NCBI GenBank assembly: GCA_964479465.1
Contig: CAYZMG010000036.1
Coordinates: forward strand, 1-41,443
Direction of reading: 5' to 3'
Source of the DNA: CADCTB01 sp964479465
Lineage (GTDB): Bacteria; Actinomycetota; Acidimicrobiia; Acidimicrobiales; AC-14
Length of the DNA stretch: 41,443 nt
Made by a program: the position numbers and the translations under genes. The notes under the pieces were generated by a model. It had not been told where the DNA came from. It worked only from the letters and a program-made list of their open reading frames with translations, and searched no databases. This document shows positions 23,750 through 32,159 of this stretch, in pieces. The first letter of the stretch is position 1. Each line of letters begins with the position of its first letter.

Positions 23750-24158
23750 CGAACCTGTGCACCCTGCTGCCATCTATCCTGAAGATTCCAGCCCGTTTGG
23801 CCGCCTGCTTCATCAGCACACCGCGGACGACCGCCCGCACCGGCGGCAGCAGGAGGGCGAGGGCGAGGACGTCGCTGAGGAAGCCGGGCGTCATGAGCAG
23901 GGCGCCGGCGAAGAGGATCATCACCCCGTCGGCGATCTCCTTGCCGGGGACGGCGCCCGACTCGACCTGGCGGTGGAACCGCTTCCAGACGCTCATGCCC
24001 TCCCGCTTGACCAACCAGGCGCCGGCGGCGCTGATGATGATCAGCAGGGCGATGGTGTTCAGGGCGCCGAACGCCTGACCGACCTGGATGATGACGTACA
24101 GCTCGGCGAGGGGGACCACCAAGAACAGCAGGACCAGGACGCCGACCATGGGTTCCAT
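23742..24158 (-). CDS. fxsA: FxsA-family membrane protein
   Basis: A 138-residue inner-membrane protein with the FxsA pattern: VGVLVLLFLVVPLAELYVII, the glycine-rich ISAAGAWLVKREG hinge, and the ILFAGALLMTPGFLSDVLAL segment. E. coli FxsA is known as a suppressor of F exclusion of phage T7; its normal role is not established. Two in-frame ATG codons (24158, 24149) are possible. It is followed by the coupled MBL gene and is divergent from the trypsin-like gene. Confidence 0.88.
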   Translation of the reverse strand: MEPMVGVLVLLFLVVPLAELYVIIQVGQAFGALNTIALLIIISAAGAWLVKREGMSVWKRFHRQVESGAVPGKEIADGVMILFAGALLMTPGFLSDVLALALLLPPVRAVVRGVLMKQAAKRAGIFRIDGSRVHRFDA

Positions 24159-24188
24159 GGTACCGCCGGGTACTCTCGTGCGATCCCG

Positions 24189-25121
24189 ATGTTCGATGGT
24201 TCTCGCTGGTTCCAGCAGTCCGGCCGTACGCCCTCGCTTGAGGATGCCGACCGCGAGCCTTTCCTCCGACGGCATTTCTGGCCGCCGAGCGCGCTGGGGA
24301 TCATCGTGATCGCACTCGTGATCTCGATGCTGGTCGGCTTCACGGGGGCGCTGCTCTACACGTCGTCGGACAACGCCCAGATCGCCGCCGTCGATCCCGC
24401 CGACCAGACCCGCACGCTGCCGACCGCCCCCCCGGTAACCGAGCCGACCGGCCCCACGACGACCAAGCCCGAGATCCTCACCCCCGACGGCATCGCCAAG
24501 CGCACTGCGCCGTCGGTGTGGTCGGTGAGCAGCGCTGACGAGTCGGGGCGGCCGGTGGAGGGGGCGGGTTTCATCGCCGGCTCCTTCGGTGGCCAGACCT
24601 ACCTGCTGACGTCGTTCTCCCTCGTGCGTGCCGCCACCCGCATCCCTGGGCCCGAGATCGTCGTCCGCAACGGAGGAACCGACCTCAGGGCCTCCCTCTG
24701 GGCCTGGCAGGAGGAACGCGACCTGGCCCTGCTGGTGACATCGCGCTCCGTCGCGTCGCTGACCTGGGCCAATGATGACCCGGCGCCCAAGGCCGGCGAC
24801 AAGGTGTACCTCGTGGCCGCCACCGGCGGTCCGGTGGCCGGCGTGCTCTCCGGCGTCTCGCCGACCAGCATCCAGCACAACATCTTCGTCGACGAGCGCC
24901 GGCAGGGCGCCCCCCTGATCAACGAGCGGGGGCAGGTGCTCGGGATGGCGTCGCTGGGGCTCACGCCGCCGGGCGTGGTGCCGCCCCCCGACACGTTCTT
25001 CGCCGTGCCGATCGCCGCCGCCTGCGACCGGGTGCTGAACTGCGGCGGCGGGAACGCCTCGGTGCCGTCAACGGTGGCGCCGACGGGCCTCAACGCGACA
25101 ACGACGACCGCCGCCCGCTAA
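24189..25121 (+). CDS. Membrane-anchored trypsin-like pseudoprotease
   Basis: A 310-residue protein with a cytoplasmic head, one transmembrane segment (about 36-58), a Pro/Thr linker (70-95) and an extracellular domain with the S1C/HtrA-type trypsin layout. The strand before the catalytic His normally reads LTNAHVV; here it is LTSFSLV, with Ser144 in place of His. Asp178 is kept (RDLALL). The nucleophile loop, normally GNSGGPL, reads RRQGAPL, with Gln239 where Ser belongs. So the fold is kept but it should not cleave peptides; a binding role is more likely. It ends in a Thr-rich tail. It sits alone between fxsA and the penicillin-binding protein. Confidence 0.75.
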   Translation: MFDGSRWFQQSGRTPSLEDADREPFLRRHFWPPSALGIIVIALVISMLVGFTGALLYTSSDNAQIAAVDPADQTRTLPTAPPVTEPTGPTTTKPEILTPDGIAKRTAPSVWSVSSADESGRPVEGAGFIAGSFGGQTYLLTSFSLVRAATRIPGPEIVVRNGGTDLRASLWAWQEERDLALLVTSRSVASLTWANDDPAPKAGDKVYLVAATGGPVAGVLSGVSPTSIQHNIFVDERRQGAPLINERGQVLGMASLGLTPPGVVPPPDTFFAVPIAAACDRVLNCGGGNASVPSTVAPTGLNATTTTAAR

Positions 25122-25145
25122 CTCGCCGGCGGCCGGCCCAGCCGA

Positions 25146-25207
25146 CTAGTGCCGTGACCACGAACGCTTGCCCGCTACGCGGCAATGGGTTGTGGTCAGG
25201 GCACTAG
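25146..25207. terminator. Large inverted repeat between convergent genes
   Basis: CTAGTGCCGTGACCAC (25146-25161) pairs with GTGGTCAGGGCACTAG (25192-25207) at 15 of 16 positions; the 30-nt centre contains a smaller TTGCC/GGCAA stem. The right arm includes the TAG stop of the penicillin-binding protein gene. Its place between two convergent genes points to a shared terminator, though the long arms and closed loop are also cruciform-like. Confidence 0.6.
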
Positions 25208-27456
25208 GGGAACGGAGTTGTTGTCGTCGTCGACGTGGTTGTGGGGACGCGCGTTGTCGTCGTGCCGCGCGGCCGAGTGGTGGTCGTCAGGAACCCGAGG
25301 ATGGGGGGGACGGTGGGCAGGGTCAGCATCGTCGTCGGCGGCTGGATGGTGATCGGAGGGTCGACGTAGATGGGCTCGACGATCTGGGGTCGCAGGTCCT
25401 CCAGCTGGCGCCGGGCGCCGGCGGTGATGTCGCCGGCGAGGGCGGCCGGCTTGGGGAAGTCGGCCGCCGGGGCGCCCTTGAGCGCCTCGCCCATGTAGGC
25501 CTTCCATGTCGATGCCGGGATGGTGCCGCCGTACACGGTCGACACACCCTTGATGTTCTTCAGCGACTTGGTGTTGCTGTCGCTGTAGCCCATCCAGATG
25601 GCGGTGGAGAGGGCCGGCGTGTAGCCGACGAACCAGGCATCGGCGTTGTCGTCGGTGCTGCCGGTCTTCCCCGCGGTGCCGTCGGGGCGGCCGATGTCGG
25701 CCGCCCTTCCGGTGCCGCTGGTGATGACGCCCTTCAGGGCGTCGGTCACGTTGTCGGCCACCGCCTCGGCCAGCACCCGCTTGCCCTGGCGCTTGGTGTT
25801 GTCCTCCAGGATGTTGCCGTTGGCGTCGGTCACCTTGATGATCGGGGTGGCGGAGAACTGCTGGCCCCGGGCCGCGAAGACGCCGTACGCGGCCGCCATG
25901 TCCAGGGGCGACACCTCGGCCGCCCCGAGCGTGAGGGTAGGCCCGTAGGGGTCGCCGGCGTTCTCGCCCAGGCGCTGGATGCCTTCGGGGTCGACCATGG
26001 TGAGGCCCAGGCGGTTGGCCATCTCGGCGGTCTCGGTCACGCCGACGTCCTCGACGAGCTGGGCGTAGACGGTGTTGACCGAGAAGGCGGTGGCCTGCTT
26101 GAGCGAGATCGAGCCGTACGAGCCGCTCTCGACGTTGTGGATCGTGCACTGGCTGCCGCCGCAGCCCGGGATGCGGTAGGTGCCGGGCCCGGAGTACACC
26201 CGACCCGGCCCGATGCCCTCCTCGTAGGCCTTGGCCAGGGTGACCGGCTTCATCGACGACCCGGGCTGGCGGCCGCTGCCGCCACCGTCGAGGCAGATGG
26301 GGCCGTCCTTGGGCGGCTCGTAGTCCTCCAGGCACCGGCCGAGGGCCAGGTTGACCTGGGACTTGGAGAAGTCCCGCCCGCCGACCAGCGCCCGCACGAA
26401 CCCGGTGCCGGGCTCGACGGTGACCAGCGACATCTCCAGCGGCGGGTTGGTGCCCGAGAGGGACTTGCGCACCGAGTCGACGGCCAGGGCCTGGAGCCTC
26501 GGGTCGAGTGCGGTCTCCACCCGGAGCCCGCCCCGGTAGACGATGTCGGCGCCGTACTTGGCCGAGAGGTACCGGCGCACGTAGTCGACGTAATAGGGCT
26601 CCGAGGCCGACTGGAGCTCGAGCGGGTGGACGATGGTGGCCGGCCCGCTCGGCGTCGGCGTCTCCGATGTGGGGAAGAAGAGCTTCTGGGCCACGGCCTC
26701 GGCGTGGCGGAAGTGGTCGATGCGGCCCTGGGCCAGCATCTCGTCGAGCACGAAGACCCGGTTGATCTCGGCCTGGGTGGGGTTTGAACGGGGCTCGAAG
26801 TCCGACGGGGCGGAGATGAGGCCGGCGAGCATGGCCGACTCGGACGCAGTCAGGTCATTGACCGGCTTCTTGAAGTACGACTCGGCCGCGGCCCCGATGC
26901 CGTAGGCGCCGCCGCCCAGGTAGATGTTCGACAGGTACCGGTAGAGGATCTCGTCCTTGGTCACCTTGCGGTCGAGCTGGCTGGCCAGGACTGCTTCTCG
27001 GATCTTGCGGGCCAGGGTGCGTTCGCCCGACGTGAAGACGTTCTTGACGTACTGCTGGGTGATCGTCGACCCGCCCTGGAGCACCTCGCGGCCCCGAAGG
27101 TCGGCCCACAGCGCCCGGAGGGCGCCGATGGGGTCGATGCCTCCGTGGGAGTAGAAGCGCTTGTCCTCCACCGACACGACGGCCTGCTTGAGTACCTCGG
27201 GGATGTCGCTGGCCTTCACCGGGATGCTGGTGTCGAACTTGCGCAGCAGGCCGATCTCCTTGCCGGCGGCGTCGAAGATGCGGGTGATGCGCGACTCGAT
27301 GCCCGGTTTCGGCTCCGGCAGCGGCGGCGCCGGCAGCGGGAGGTAGACGATCGACGCCAGCGCGGTGCCGGCGGTCACCAGGGGGATGAGAATGGTGACG
27401 ACAAGAAAGGTGGCCACGGCCTTGGCCACCTGGATGGGCTCGAAATTCCAGTCCAA
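25204..27456 (-). CDS. Class A penicillin-binding protein (transglycosylase/transpeptidase)
   Basis: A 750-residue peptidoglycan synthase. One N-terminal transmembrane segment (about 12-38). The GT51 domain shows EDKRFYSHGGIDPIGALRA, GGSTITQQYVKNVF and RKIREAVLASQLDRK. The transpeptidase has the SxxK box in PGSSMKPVTLAK, SVNTVYA (SxN) and GKTGSTDDNADAWFVGYTP (KTG). The C-terminal 60 residues are Pro/Thr rich and extracytoplasmic. Start is a TTG at 27456, giving MDWNFEPIQ; no clear Shine-Dalgarno is seen. It resembles actinobacterial PonA2. The selA gene diverges from it. Confidence 0.92.
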   Translation of the reverse strand: MDWNFEPIQVAKAVATFLVVTILIPLVTAGTALASIVYLPLPAPPLPEPKPGIESRITRIFDAAGKEIGLLRKFDTSIPVKASDIPEVLKQAVVSVEDKRFYSHGGIDPIGALRALWADLRGREVLQGGSTITQQYVKNVFTSGERTLARKIREAVLASQLDRKVTKDEILYRYLSNIYLGGGAYGIGAAAESYFKKPVNDLTASESAMLAGLISAPSDFEPRSNPTQAEINRVFVLDEMLAQGRIDHFRHAEAVAQKLFFPTSETPTPSGPATIVHPLELQSASEPYYVDYVRRYLSAKYGADIVYRGGLRVETALDPRLQALAVDSVRKSLSGTNPPLEMSLVTVEPGTGFVRALVGGRDFSKSQVNLALGRCLEDYEPPKDGPICLDGGGSGRQPGSSMKPVTLAKAYEEGIGPGRVYSGPGTYRIPGCGGSQCTIHNVESGSYGSISLKQATAFSVNTVYAQLVEDVGVTETAEMANRLGLTMVDPEGIQRLGENAGDPYGPTLTLGAAEVSPLDMAAAYGVFAARGQQFSATPIIKVTDANGNILEDNTKRQGKRVLAEAVADNVTDALKGVITSGTGRAADIGRPDGTAGKTGSTDDNADAWFVGYTPALSTAIWMGYSDSNTKSLKNIKGVSTVYGGTIPASTWKAYMGEALKGAPAADFPKPAALAGDITAGARRQLEDLRPQIVEPIYVDPPITIQPPTTMLTLPTVPPILGFLTTTTRPRGTTTTRVPTTTSTTTTTPFP

Positions 27457-27518
27457 GAGTGCCTAGCTTCGCGCGGAGCGAGGCCAATGGCCTGTCGCGG
27501 CCCTATCGTCTGACCCTG

Positions 27519-28772
27519 ATGCCGGATCGCCCCCCTTCGGTCGACGCCCTGGCCCGCGAGCTCATCGACGTGGGGCTGCCCCACCCGCTGCTGGTGGACG
27601 CCGCCCGGGCCGCCATCGCCGCCGGCGACCCGTCGTCGGCGCGGGCCCGGGCCGAGGCGGTGGCCGCCGCGCTGCTGGGGCCGGTGATCAACGCGACAGG
27701 GGTGATCCTGCACACCAACCTGGGCCGGGCGCCGCTGCCGTTCCTGCCGGCCGCCGATGCCCGGCGGTACTCGAACCTGGAGTTCGACCTGGTGAACGGC
27801 AAGCGGGCGTCGCGCAGCGACCACGCGGCCCGCCTGATCGCCCGGGCCGTGGGCGCCGACGCCGCCCTGGTGGTCAACAACGGTGCCTCGGCGCTGCTGC
27901 TCGTCCTGGCCGCCCTGGCCCGGGGCCGGTCTGTGGTTGTCTCCCGGGGCGAGCTGGTGGAGATCGGCGGCGGGTTCCGGGTGCCGGAGGTCATGGTCCA
28001 GTCGGGGTGTGAGCTGGTGGAGGTGGGGACGACCAACCGGACCCGCCTGGCCGACTACCGGGCCGTGGTAGACGATGGCGTGGCCCTGGTCCTCAAGGTC
28101 CACCAGTCGAACTACCGGATGGTGGGCTTCACCGAGGACGTGGGCGTGGCCGCGCTGGCCGGCCTCGGGCCGCCGGTGGTGGCCGACATCGGCTCCGGCC
28201 TCCTCGACGCCTCGACCCCGTGGCTGGCCGGCGGCCCGCCGGCGTGGCTGGCTGGGGAGCCCGCCGCCCGCCAGACGCTCGCCGCCGGCGCCGGCCTGGT
28301 CACCTTCTCGGGCGACAAGCTCATGGGCGGTCCCCAGGCCGGCATCATCGCCGGCCGAGCCGATCTGGTGGCACTGTGCGCCCGGCACCCTCTGAACCGG
28401 GCCCTCCGTCCCGGCGGGCTGGTGCTGGCCGCCCTCCAGGAGACGGTGCTGGCGTACCTGCGCCGCGACGGCGACGCCATCCCGTTCTGGCGCATGGCCG
28501 CGGCGCCGGTCGGCGGCCTGCGGGCCCGGGCCGAGGCGCTCGGCGCCGGCAAGGTGATCGACACGGTGGCCGTCGCCGGCGGCGGCTCGGTGCCGGGCCA
28601 GGACGTGCCGTCGGCCGGCGTCGCCCTCGACGGAGACCACGCCGCAGCGCTGCGCCGGCTCGACCCGCCGATCGTCGCCCGGGTGCACGAGGGCATGACG
28701 ATCTGCGACCTCCGCACCGTCGACCCCCTCGACGACCCGGCGATTGCCGCCGGGCTCATGTCATGCACGTAG
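27519..28772 (+). CDS. selA: L-seryl-tRNA(Sec) selenium transferase
   Basis: A 417-residue PLP enzyme that turns Ser-tRNA(Sec) into Sec-tRNA(Sec). Key stretches: INATGVILHTNLGRAPLP, VNNGASALLLVLAALA, SRGELVEIGGGFRVPEVM, and the PLP lysine in FSGDKLMGGPQAG. Start ATG 27519 gives MPDRPPS; upstream in-frame sequence is not conserved. The 3' end overlaps selB by 10 nt. No selD or selC lies in the window, so they must be elsewhere if the pathway works. Confidence 0.93.
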   Translation: MPDRPPSVDALARELIDVGLPHPLLVDAARAAIAAGDPSSARARAEAVAAALLGPVINATGVILHTNLGRAPLPFLPAADARRYSNLEFDLVNGKRASRSDHAARLIARAVGADAALVVNNGASALLLVLAALARGRSVVVSRGELVEIGGGFRVPEVMVQSGCELVEVGTTNRTRLADYRAVVDDGVALVLKVHQSNYRMVGFTEDVGVAALAGLGPPVVADIGSGLLDASTPWLAGGPPAWLAGEPAARQTLAAGAGLVTFSGDKLMGGPQAGIIAGRADLVALCARHPLNRALRPGGLVLAALQETVLAYLRRDGDAIPFWRMAAAPVGGLRARAEALGAGKVIDTVAVAGGGSVPGQDVPSAGVALDGDHAAALRRLDPPIVARVHEGMTICDLRTVDPLDDPAIAAGLMSCT

Positions 28773-30481
28773 TCGCCACCGCCGGCCACGTCGACCACGG
28801 CAAGTCCACCCTGGTCCTGGCCCTCACGGGAATGGACCCGGACCGCTTCGCCGAGGAGAAGGCCCGCGGCCTCACCATCGACCTCGGGTTCGCCTGGGCC
28901 ACCCTCCCCTCGGGACGGGAGCTGGCGTTCATCGACGTCCCCGGCCACGTCCGCTTCCTCAAGAACATGCTGGCCGGGGTGGGTGCGGTCGACGCCTGCC
29001 TGTTCGTCGTGGCCGCCACCGAGAGCTGGAAGCCCCAGTCCGAGGAGCACTTGCGCATCCTCCAGCTCCTGGGCGTCAGCCACGGGATGATCGCCCTCAC
29101 CAAGGTCGGCCTGGTCGACGACGACACCCGTGAGCTGACCCGCATGGAGATCGAGGACGAGGTGGCGGGCACCTTCCTCGAGGGCGCCCCGATCGTCGAG
29201 GTGGACGTGCTCGCCGGCCGGGGGGTCGACGAGCTCCGCACCGCCCTCGACGAGCTGTTGGCCACCACGCCGGCCTCGGTCGACAGCCGGCGTCCCCGCC
29301 TCTGGGTCGACCGGGTCTTCGCGGCCAAGGGCTCCGGCACCGTCGTCACCGGCACGCTGGCCGGCGGCGCCCTGGCCGTCGACGACGAGCTGGTCGTGCT
29401 GCCGTCGATGAAGAAGGTGCGGGTCCGGGGTTTGCAGAGCCTCCAGCGCCAGCGGGACACTGTGGGGCCCGGCAGCCGGGTGGCGGTCAACGTCTCCGGC
29501 GTCTCCCACGACGAGCTGGCCCGGGGCCACGCCCTGGTGAGGCCGAACCAGTGGCGCCCCACCCGCACGTTCGACGCCTCTCTTCAGGTCCTGGAGGGCC
29601 TCGACCACCCGGTGAGCCGGCGGGGGGCCTTCCAGGCCTACCTCGGCTCCGGCGAGCACGCCGTGCGCCTGCGGGTGCTGGGCGAGGAGGCCATCGCCCC
29701 GGGCAAGGTGGGCGCCATCCGCCTCCACCTGCCGGTGGCCGTGCCTCTCCTGCCCGGCGACCGGTTCATTCTCCGGGAGAGCGGCCGGGACGAGACCGTG
29801 GGCGGCGGCGAGGTGCTCGACGTGGCGCCGGTGCGGGCTGCGTCAAAGGCCCGGCCGTCACGTTCGGTGGACCGTGTCATCGAGGAGCGGGGCTGGGTGT
29901 CGGCCGACGACCTGGAGCGGATGACCGGCGAGCGCCGGGAGCCCAACGTCGGCCGCTGGGTGGTCTCGCCGCCGGCGCTGGAGGTGGCCCTGACCGAGCT
30001 GCGGGAGGCCATTGAGGGCGCCGGCCCCCTGGGCGTCGACCGGGCCGGGCTCACCGACCGCCAGCGGGCCGTCCTCGGATTGCTGGAGGGCATCACCACC
30101 GAGGGCGGGCGGATCAGGCCGGCGGAGGCCGTGGACCCCCTGGCCGACCACCCCTTTGTCGCCGCCCTGGAGGCGGCGCCCTTCGCCCCGCCGGAGCCGT
30201 CAGGTGTCAACCGGGCCGAGCTGGCCGAGCTCGTCCGCCGGGGCCTGATCGTGGAGCGGGAAGGGGTCTACTTCGGGCCCGGAGCGGTCGACGCCGCCGC
30301 CCGCCGGGTGGCCGAGCTGCTGGTCGAGAACCCCGAGGGGGTCACTGTCGCCCAGGTGCGCGACGGCCTGGGCACCACCCGCAAGCACGCACTCCCGCTG
30401 CTGGCCCACTTCGACGCCACCGGCGTCACCCGCCGGCGAGGCGACCTCCGCATCGGCGGCCCCCGCCTGCCCTCGCTCTAG
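28763..30481 (+). CDS. selB: Selenocysteine-specific elongation factor
   Basis: A 572-residue GTPase that brings Sec-tRNA(Sec) to UGA codons followed by a SECIS hairpin. P-loop GHVDHGKS, switch DVPGHVRFLKNML. The G4 motif, normally NKxD or TKxD, reads TKVG, so the guanine-specifying Asp is Gly. EF-Tu-like barrels follow (KGSGTVVTGTL), and the last 180 residues hold the winged-helix repeats that bind SECIS RNA. The start overlaps selA; the TAG stop interlocks with that of whiB. Confidence 0.92.
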   Translation: MHVVATAGHVDHGKSTLVLALTGMDPDRFAEEKARGLTIDLGFAWATLPSGRELAFIDVPGHVRFLKNMLAGVGAVDACLFVVAATESWKPQSEEHLRILQLLGVSHGMIALTKVGLVDDDTRELTRMEIEDEVAGTFLEGAPIVEVDVLAGRGVDELRTALDELLATTPASVDSRRPRLWVDRVFAAKGSGTVVTGTLAGGALAVDDELVVLPSMKKVRVRGLQSLQRQRDTVGPGSRVAVNVSGVSHDELARGHALVRPNQWRPTRTFDASLQVLEGLDHPVSRRGAFQAYLGSGEHAVRLRVLGEEAIAPGKVGAIRLHLPVAVPLLPGDRFILRESGRDETVGGGEVLDVAPVRAASKARPSRSVDRVIEERGWVSADDLERMTGERREPNVGRWVVSPPALEVALTELREAIEGAGPLGVDRAGLTDRQRAVLGLLEGITTEGGRIRPAEAVDPLADHPFVAALEAAPFAPPEPSGVNRAELAELVRRGLIVEREGVYFGPGAVDAAARRVAELLVENPEGVTVAQVRDGLGTTRKHALPLLAHFDATGVTRRRGDLRIGGPRLPSL

Positions 30482-30738
30482 CCCGCCCTGGCGGTCAGCT
30501 GCTTGCGCTCCAACTCGTTCAGCCCGCCCCAGATGCCGTGCGGTTCACGGATGGCGATGGCGTAGTCGAGGCACGGCCGGCGAACCGGACACAGCGCGCA
30601 AATTTCCTTGGCCCGGCCCTCCCGGGCCTCCCGCTCGTCCTTGCGCTCCACCTGGGACGGCGGAAAAAAGACCGCGGACTGGGGACCCTTGCAGGCCGCA
30701 CGCTGCTGCCACAGCTCCTCGACGCGTTGGCTACTCAA
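30478..30738 (-). CDS. WhiB-family iron-sulfur regulator
   Basis: An 86-residue Wbl protein. Four cysteines bind a [4Fe-4S] cluster: AACKGPQ, then the C-x2-C-x5-C set in ICALCPVRRPC. The turn GIWGGLNELER is the invariant Wbl beta-turn followed by a basic tail. I chose TTG 30738 because GGAGGAAAGGGGG lies just upstream and the length matches; a TTG at 30795 would add 19 residues. Neighbours include a class A PBP and Get3/ArsA-like ATPases, the same company kept by whiB4 in mycobacteria, so it may be a WhiB4-type redox regulator. Confidence 0.92.
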   Translation of the reverse strand: MSSQRVEELWQQRAACKGPQSAVFFPPSQVERKDEREAREGRAKEICALCPVRRPCLDYAIAIREPHGIWGGLNELERKQLTARAG

Positions 30739-30851
30739 CGACGTCCCCCTTTCCTCCCGGCGGACCACCGTACGCCGCTGTCGAGCGCTCAACAAGAGGT
30801 CGTTTTACACATAGTGGCTGGTCGCACGGTGCGCCGGCCCGAAATCGCTCT

Positions 30852-30888
30852 GGCTGCATTTGACCCCGTATGCGCGGGTAGATGCAAC
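30852..30888. repeat. Dispersed hairpin repeat, copy 2 (likely terminator)
   Basis: GGCTGCATTTGACCCCG (30852-30868), TATG, CGCGGGTAGATGCAACC (30873-30889) forms an imperfect hairpin with one bulge. Compared with copy 1 at 16994 it keeps CTGGCTGCATTT, GCGGGTAGATGCA and the flank CCGGTTCGG. It follows the reverse-strand NfeD-type gene by about 8 nt. Loop and bulge differences suggest decay or independent drift of one family. Confidence 0.7.
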
Positions 30889-30896
30889 CGGTTCGG

Positions 30897-32159
30897 TCAG
30901 TGGTGGGCGTCCTTGGCGCCGCCGGTCTCGGGTTCGACCTCCAGCAGCAGACCGTCGATGGCGACCACACGTACCCGCTCGCCGGCCGGGATGGGCGTCG
31001 CCCGGTTGGTGCGGGCCCGCCACTTGCCGCCCTTGAGGTCGACCATGCCCTCGGGATCGATGCCGGTCGTGGCCTCGCCCATCTGGCCGATCATCGACTC
31101 CCGTCCGATCGTCGGTGTCGAGAACCGGGCCCGCAGCATGGCCGTCATGCCCGACAGCATGAACAGGGCCGCCGCCGCCGAGATCATCAGGATGATCCAC
31201 CACTTCAGGGAAAGGTCGCCGGGGAACAGCCGCCACGAGCCGATGGCCAGGCTGGCGGCGCCGATGCCTGTCCAGGCCCGGGGCGCGCCGGATTGCACGT
31301 CGACGGCGTACCCGAACACCCCCAGGCCGATGAGGGCCAGGCCGATGGGGTTGGTGGGCAGGACGGCCAGCCCGTAGCAGGAGAGGATCAGCGACACCGC
31401 CCCGGTGACCCCGGCCACGCCCACGCCGGCGGTGAAGAACTCGAACACGATGAGGAGCAGGCCGACCATGAGCAGCAGGTAGGCCACCGAGGGGTCGGCG
31501 GTGAGGTGCAGGAGCCGCTCGGTCAGGCCCAGCTTGGCGAAGCGGACCTGGCCCGCCTGTTGGCGGCGTGGGCCGTCGCCCTCCTCCACGACCCGGGCCG
31601 TGTGCAGGACCTTGCCGCCGACGTCCTTGCCGTCGAGGCCGACGACGAACTCACCCAGCGTCGGGTCGGTGGTGGCCACCAGCCCTCGGGACTGCGCCTC
31701 CTCCGGCCCCAACCCGGCGACCTTTGTCCCCGGCGCCATGCCGGCGATGCCGGCGCCGGCGAGCATGGCGATGGTCGCCCCCGACGCCGAGGCGCCCGTT
31801 GGGCCCACCCAAACCGCCACCGGTACGGCGGACGTGCGGATCTCCTCGACCAGGCGGAGGAAGTCGGCCTGGTCGACCAGCACGCCGGGCGTGTTGAGCT
31901 GGATGACCAGCACCTCGCTCTTGGACTCATCGGCCCGAACGATGGCCCGGCGGATGAAGTCGGCGACGACGGGGTCGATCCGGCCCTTGATCTCCACGAC
32001 GTCGACCGTCGACGCCTCCTGGGCGCCGGCGTGAATCGGCGCGCCGAGGGCGATGAAGGTCAGCGCCAGCACGGAAAAGAGCAGTCTGCGGATGGTGCAG
32101 GATACTTGGAGCGCGCGGAAGGCCTCCTGGCGGGGTAAGTAGAGGTCTGTGACCAGCAC
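30897..32159 (-). CDS. NfeD/ClpP-class membrane protease-like protein
   Basis: About 420 residues. A signal sequence (FSVLALTFIALGAPIHAGAQ) leads into a ClpP/SppA-like domain: VVEIKGRIDPVVADFIRRA, VLVIQLNTPGVLVDQ, AVWVGPTGASASGATIAML (the Ser of SASG is the candidate nucleophile) and a GTKVAG strand. About five transmembrane segments follow, then a C-terminal NfeD OB-fold (MIGQMGEATTGIDPEGMVDL). Such proteins pair with SPFH/flotillin proteins in membranes, but none is next door. The start is uncertain: GTG 32159 is used and overlaps the divergent neighbour by 11 nt. Confidence 0.8.
   Translation of the reverse strand: MLVTDLYLPRQEAFRALQVSCTIRRLLFSVLALTFIALGAPIHAGAQEASTVDVVEIKGRIDPVVADFIRRAIVRADESKSEVLVIQLNTPGVLVDQADFLRLVEEIRTSAVPVAVWVGPTGASASGATIAMLAGAGIAGMAPGTKVAGLGPEEAQSRGLVATTDPTLGEFVVGLDGKDVGGKVLHTARVVEEGDGPRRQQAGQVRFAKLGLTERLLHLTADPSVAYLLLMVGLLLIVFEFFTAGVGVAGVTGAVSLILSCYGLAVLPTNPIGLALIGLGVFGYAVDVQSGAPRAWTGIGAASLAIGSWRLFPGDLSLKWWIILMISAAAALFMLSGMTAMLRARFSTPTIGRESMIGQMGEATTGIDPEGMVDLKGGKWRARTNRATPIPAGERVRVVAIDGLLLEVEPETGGAKDAHH

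Noticed and set aside
25146..25207. Transposon end or attachment site
   Set aside because: No transposase or target duplication is nearby; a shared terminator for two convergent genes explains it better.
27457..27518. selC (tRNA-Sec) near selA
   Set aside because: No long extra-arm tRNA with a TCA anticodon could be folded here or in the gap after selB.
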